This document shows, in pieces, positions 40,443 to 40,859 of a stretch of 40,859 nt of DNA. Position 1 is the first letter of the stretch. Each line of letters starts with the position of its first letter. Both the position numbers and the translations under genes were made by a program. Source of the stretch: Coriobacteriaceae bacterium (GTDB lineage Bacteria > Actinomycetota > Coriobacteriia > Coriobacteriales > Atopobiaceae); assembly GCA_003862195.1 (NCBI GenBank), contig QOUO01000014.1, positions 1 through 40,859 on the forward strand, given 5' to 3'. Below the pieces are notes generated by a model. It saw only the letters and a list, made by a program, of their open reading frames with translations. It was not told the origin of the DNA and made no database searches.

Positions 40443-40520
40443 CAGCTAGCTTGCGGCCGGCGGCCGGGCTGCCCGCGGCTAGGCTGCCTGCGGCTCGCCG
40501 CCGGCCTCGTTTGGCATGAG

Positions 40521-40557
40521 GCGGGGAGAAGGACGCGTCGTTCTTCTCGCCCCGCTT
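40521..40557. repeat. Inverted pair of the GGCGAGAAG word (hairpin)
   Basis: GCGGGGAGAAGGACG and CGTTCTTCTCGCCCCGC are near-complements around a short loop. They stand after the stop of the flavoprotein in the 229-bp gap, which also holds GGCCGGCGG/CCGCCGGCC (about 40454-40506). The pair may act as a terminator but lacks a T-run. Confidence 0.5.
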
Positions 40558-40671
40558 GTGATGATGCGCGCGTGACGGCTCGCCCACGCGCGCAGCCTGG
40601 GCTGTTGCCCGGGTACGGGTCGCCGCTTCGGCGCCGAGGCGGGAGGTGCACCATTTGGAAAGGAAACCATC

Positions 40672-40859
40672 ATGCCCATGAAGACGTCGACGCGGTTCGT
40701 GAAGGCCGCGCTCCTGAACCTCGTGACCGCGCTCGTGCTCTGCACCCTGTGCGAGTGGCTGGCGCTCTACGTGTTCCACACGGCCCAGGCACCAGCCGGC
40801 CAGGGCTGGATCTGGCCCATGTTCTTCATCAACTTCGCGTTCGCCTGGTGCGTCGCGAC
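40672..40859 (+). CDS. Membrane protein, truncated by the window edge
   Basis: A strong ribosome site (GGAAAGGA) precedes ATG 40672, and the frame is open to the end of the window (62 codons). The product begins MPMKTSTRFVKAALLNLVTA, with a first hydrophobic span through LVLCTLCEWLALYVF and a second, WPMFFINFAFAWCVA, at the edge. It looks like a small multi-span membrane protein of DUF2798 type, a guess from pattern only. Confidence 0.7.
   Translation, partial: MPMKTSTRFVKAALLNLVTALVLCTLCEWLALYVFHTAQAPAGQGWIWPMFFINFAFAWCVA

Overview
The window is GC-rich, densely coded chromosomal DNA, most likely from an anaerobic or microaerophilic actinobacterium of the Coriobacteriia (Olsenella/Atopobiaceae-like). 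This placement is inferred from base composition, LPxTG-type surface proteins, a fermentative phosphotransacylase/butyrate-kinase pair, and Fe-S and flavin enzymes typical of gut or oral coriobacteria. No rRNA or tRNA gene, CRISPR array, transposase or integrase was seen.

Layout, left to right. (1) 85-1863 encodes a secreted wall or membrane surface protein. (2) 1950-3335 (minus) is a CLC-type channel gene of the fluoride-exporter type, preceded by a fluoride riboswitch, its terminator and a good sigma70 promoter. (3) 3465-5709 holds a TetR-type regulator divergent from a radical-SAM protein. (4) 5895-7380 holds a PH-domain protein, small ORFs, two matching structured hairpins, a decayed fragment of the next gene, and ordinary intergenic DNA. 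(5) 7380-8237 (minus) is a Cof-type HAD phosphatase. (6) 8347-12281 is a TPP-riboswitch thiamine operon, thiC-thiM-thiE-thiD. (7) 12339-15253 (minus) holds a PNPOx-like flavoprotein, an HxlR regulator, an amino-acid permease and a PII protein. (8) 15415-21107 (minus) holds an AraC regulator downstream of a five-gene oxidoreductase operon: a 2Fe-2S subunit, an FAD/4Fe-4S subunit, a BFD-like 2Fe-2S protein, a DadA-like FAD subunit and an ornithine-cyclodeaminase-family protein. It resembles the HcnABC, opine and hydroxyproline dehydrogenases. (9) 21573-24611 is a 1012-residue coiled-coil CAP-domain surface protein. (10) 24776-26830 (minus) encodes KptA and a Wzx-like flippase. (11) 27373-30252 is PEP carboxylase, followed by a TetR regulator and a hypothetical protein. 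(12) 32187-40442 is a cluster with a thiolase-like protein, a DUF35 OB-fold/Zn-ribbon protein, an acyl carrier protein, a phosphate acyltransferase, butyrate kinase, an MFS transporter, a PucR-type regulator and a Cys-rich flavoprotein. A membrane protein runs off the right edge.

How the genes fit together. The thiamine operon makes both halves of thiamine and joins them. The minus-strand block 13466-21107 looks like uptake and oxidation of an amino acid, amine or opine-like compound under PII and AraC control. The 32187-37838 cluster looks like a system that makes or cleaves an acyl or beta-ketoacyl thioester and recovers ATP through acyl-phosphate; its substrate cannot be read from sequence.

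The most unusual signals are three. A 9-bp word, GGCGAGAAG, occurs at least 17 times by eye, including a tandem triplet and an inverted pair, and also enters proteins as a Gly-Glu-Lys-(Asp/Asn) stretch. The thiolase/DUF35/ACP/Ptb/Buk gene set is the second. The third is a pair of roughly 40-nt hairpins with compensatory changes around a conserved internal loop.
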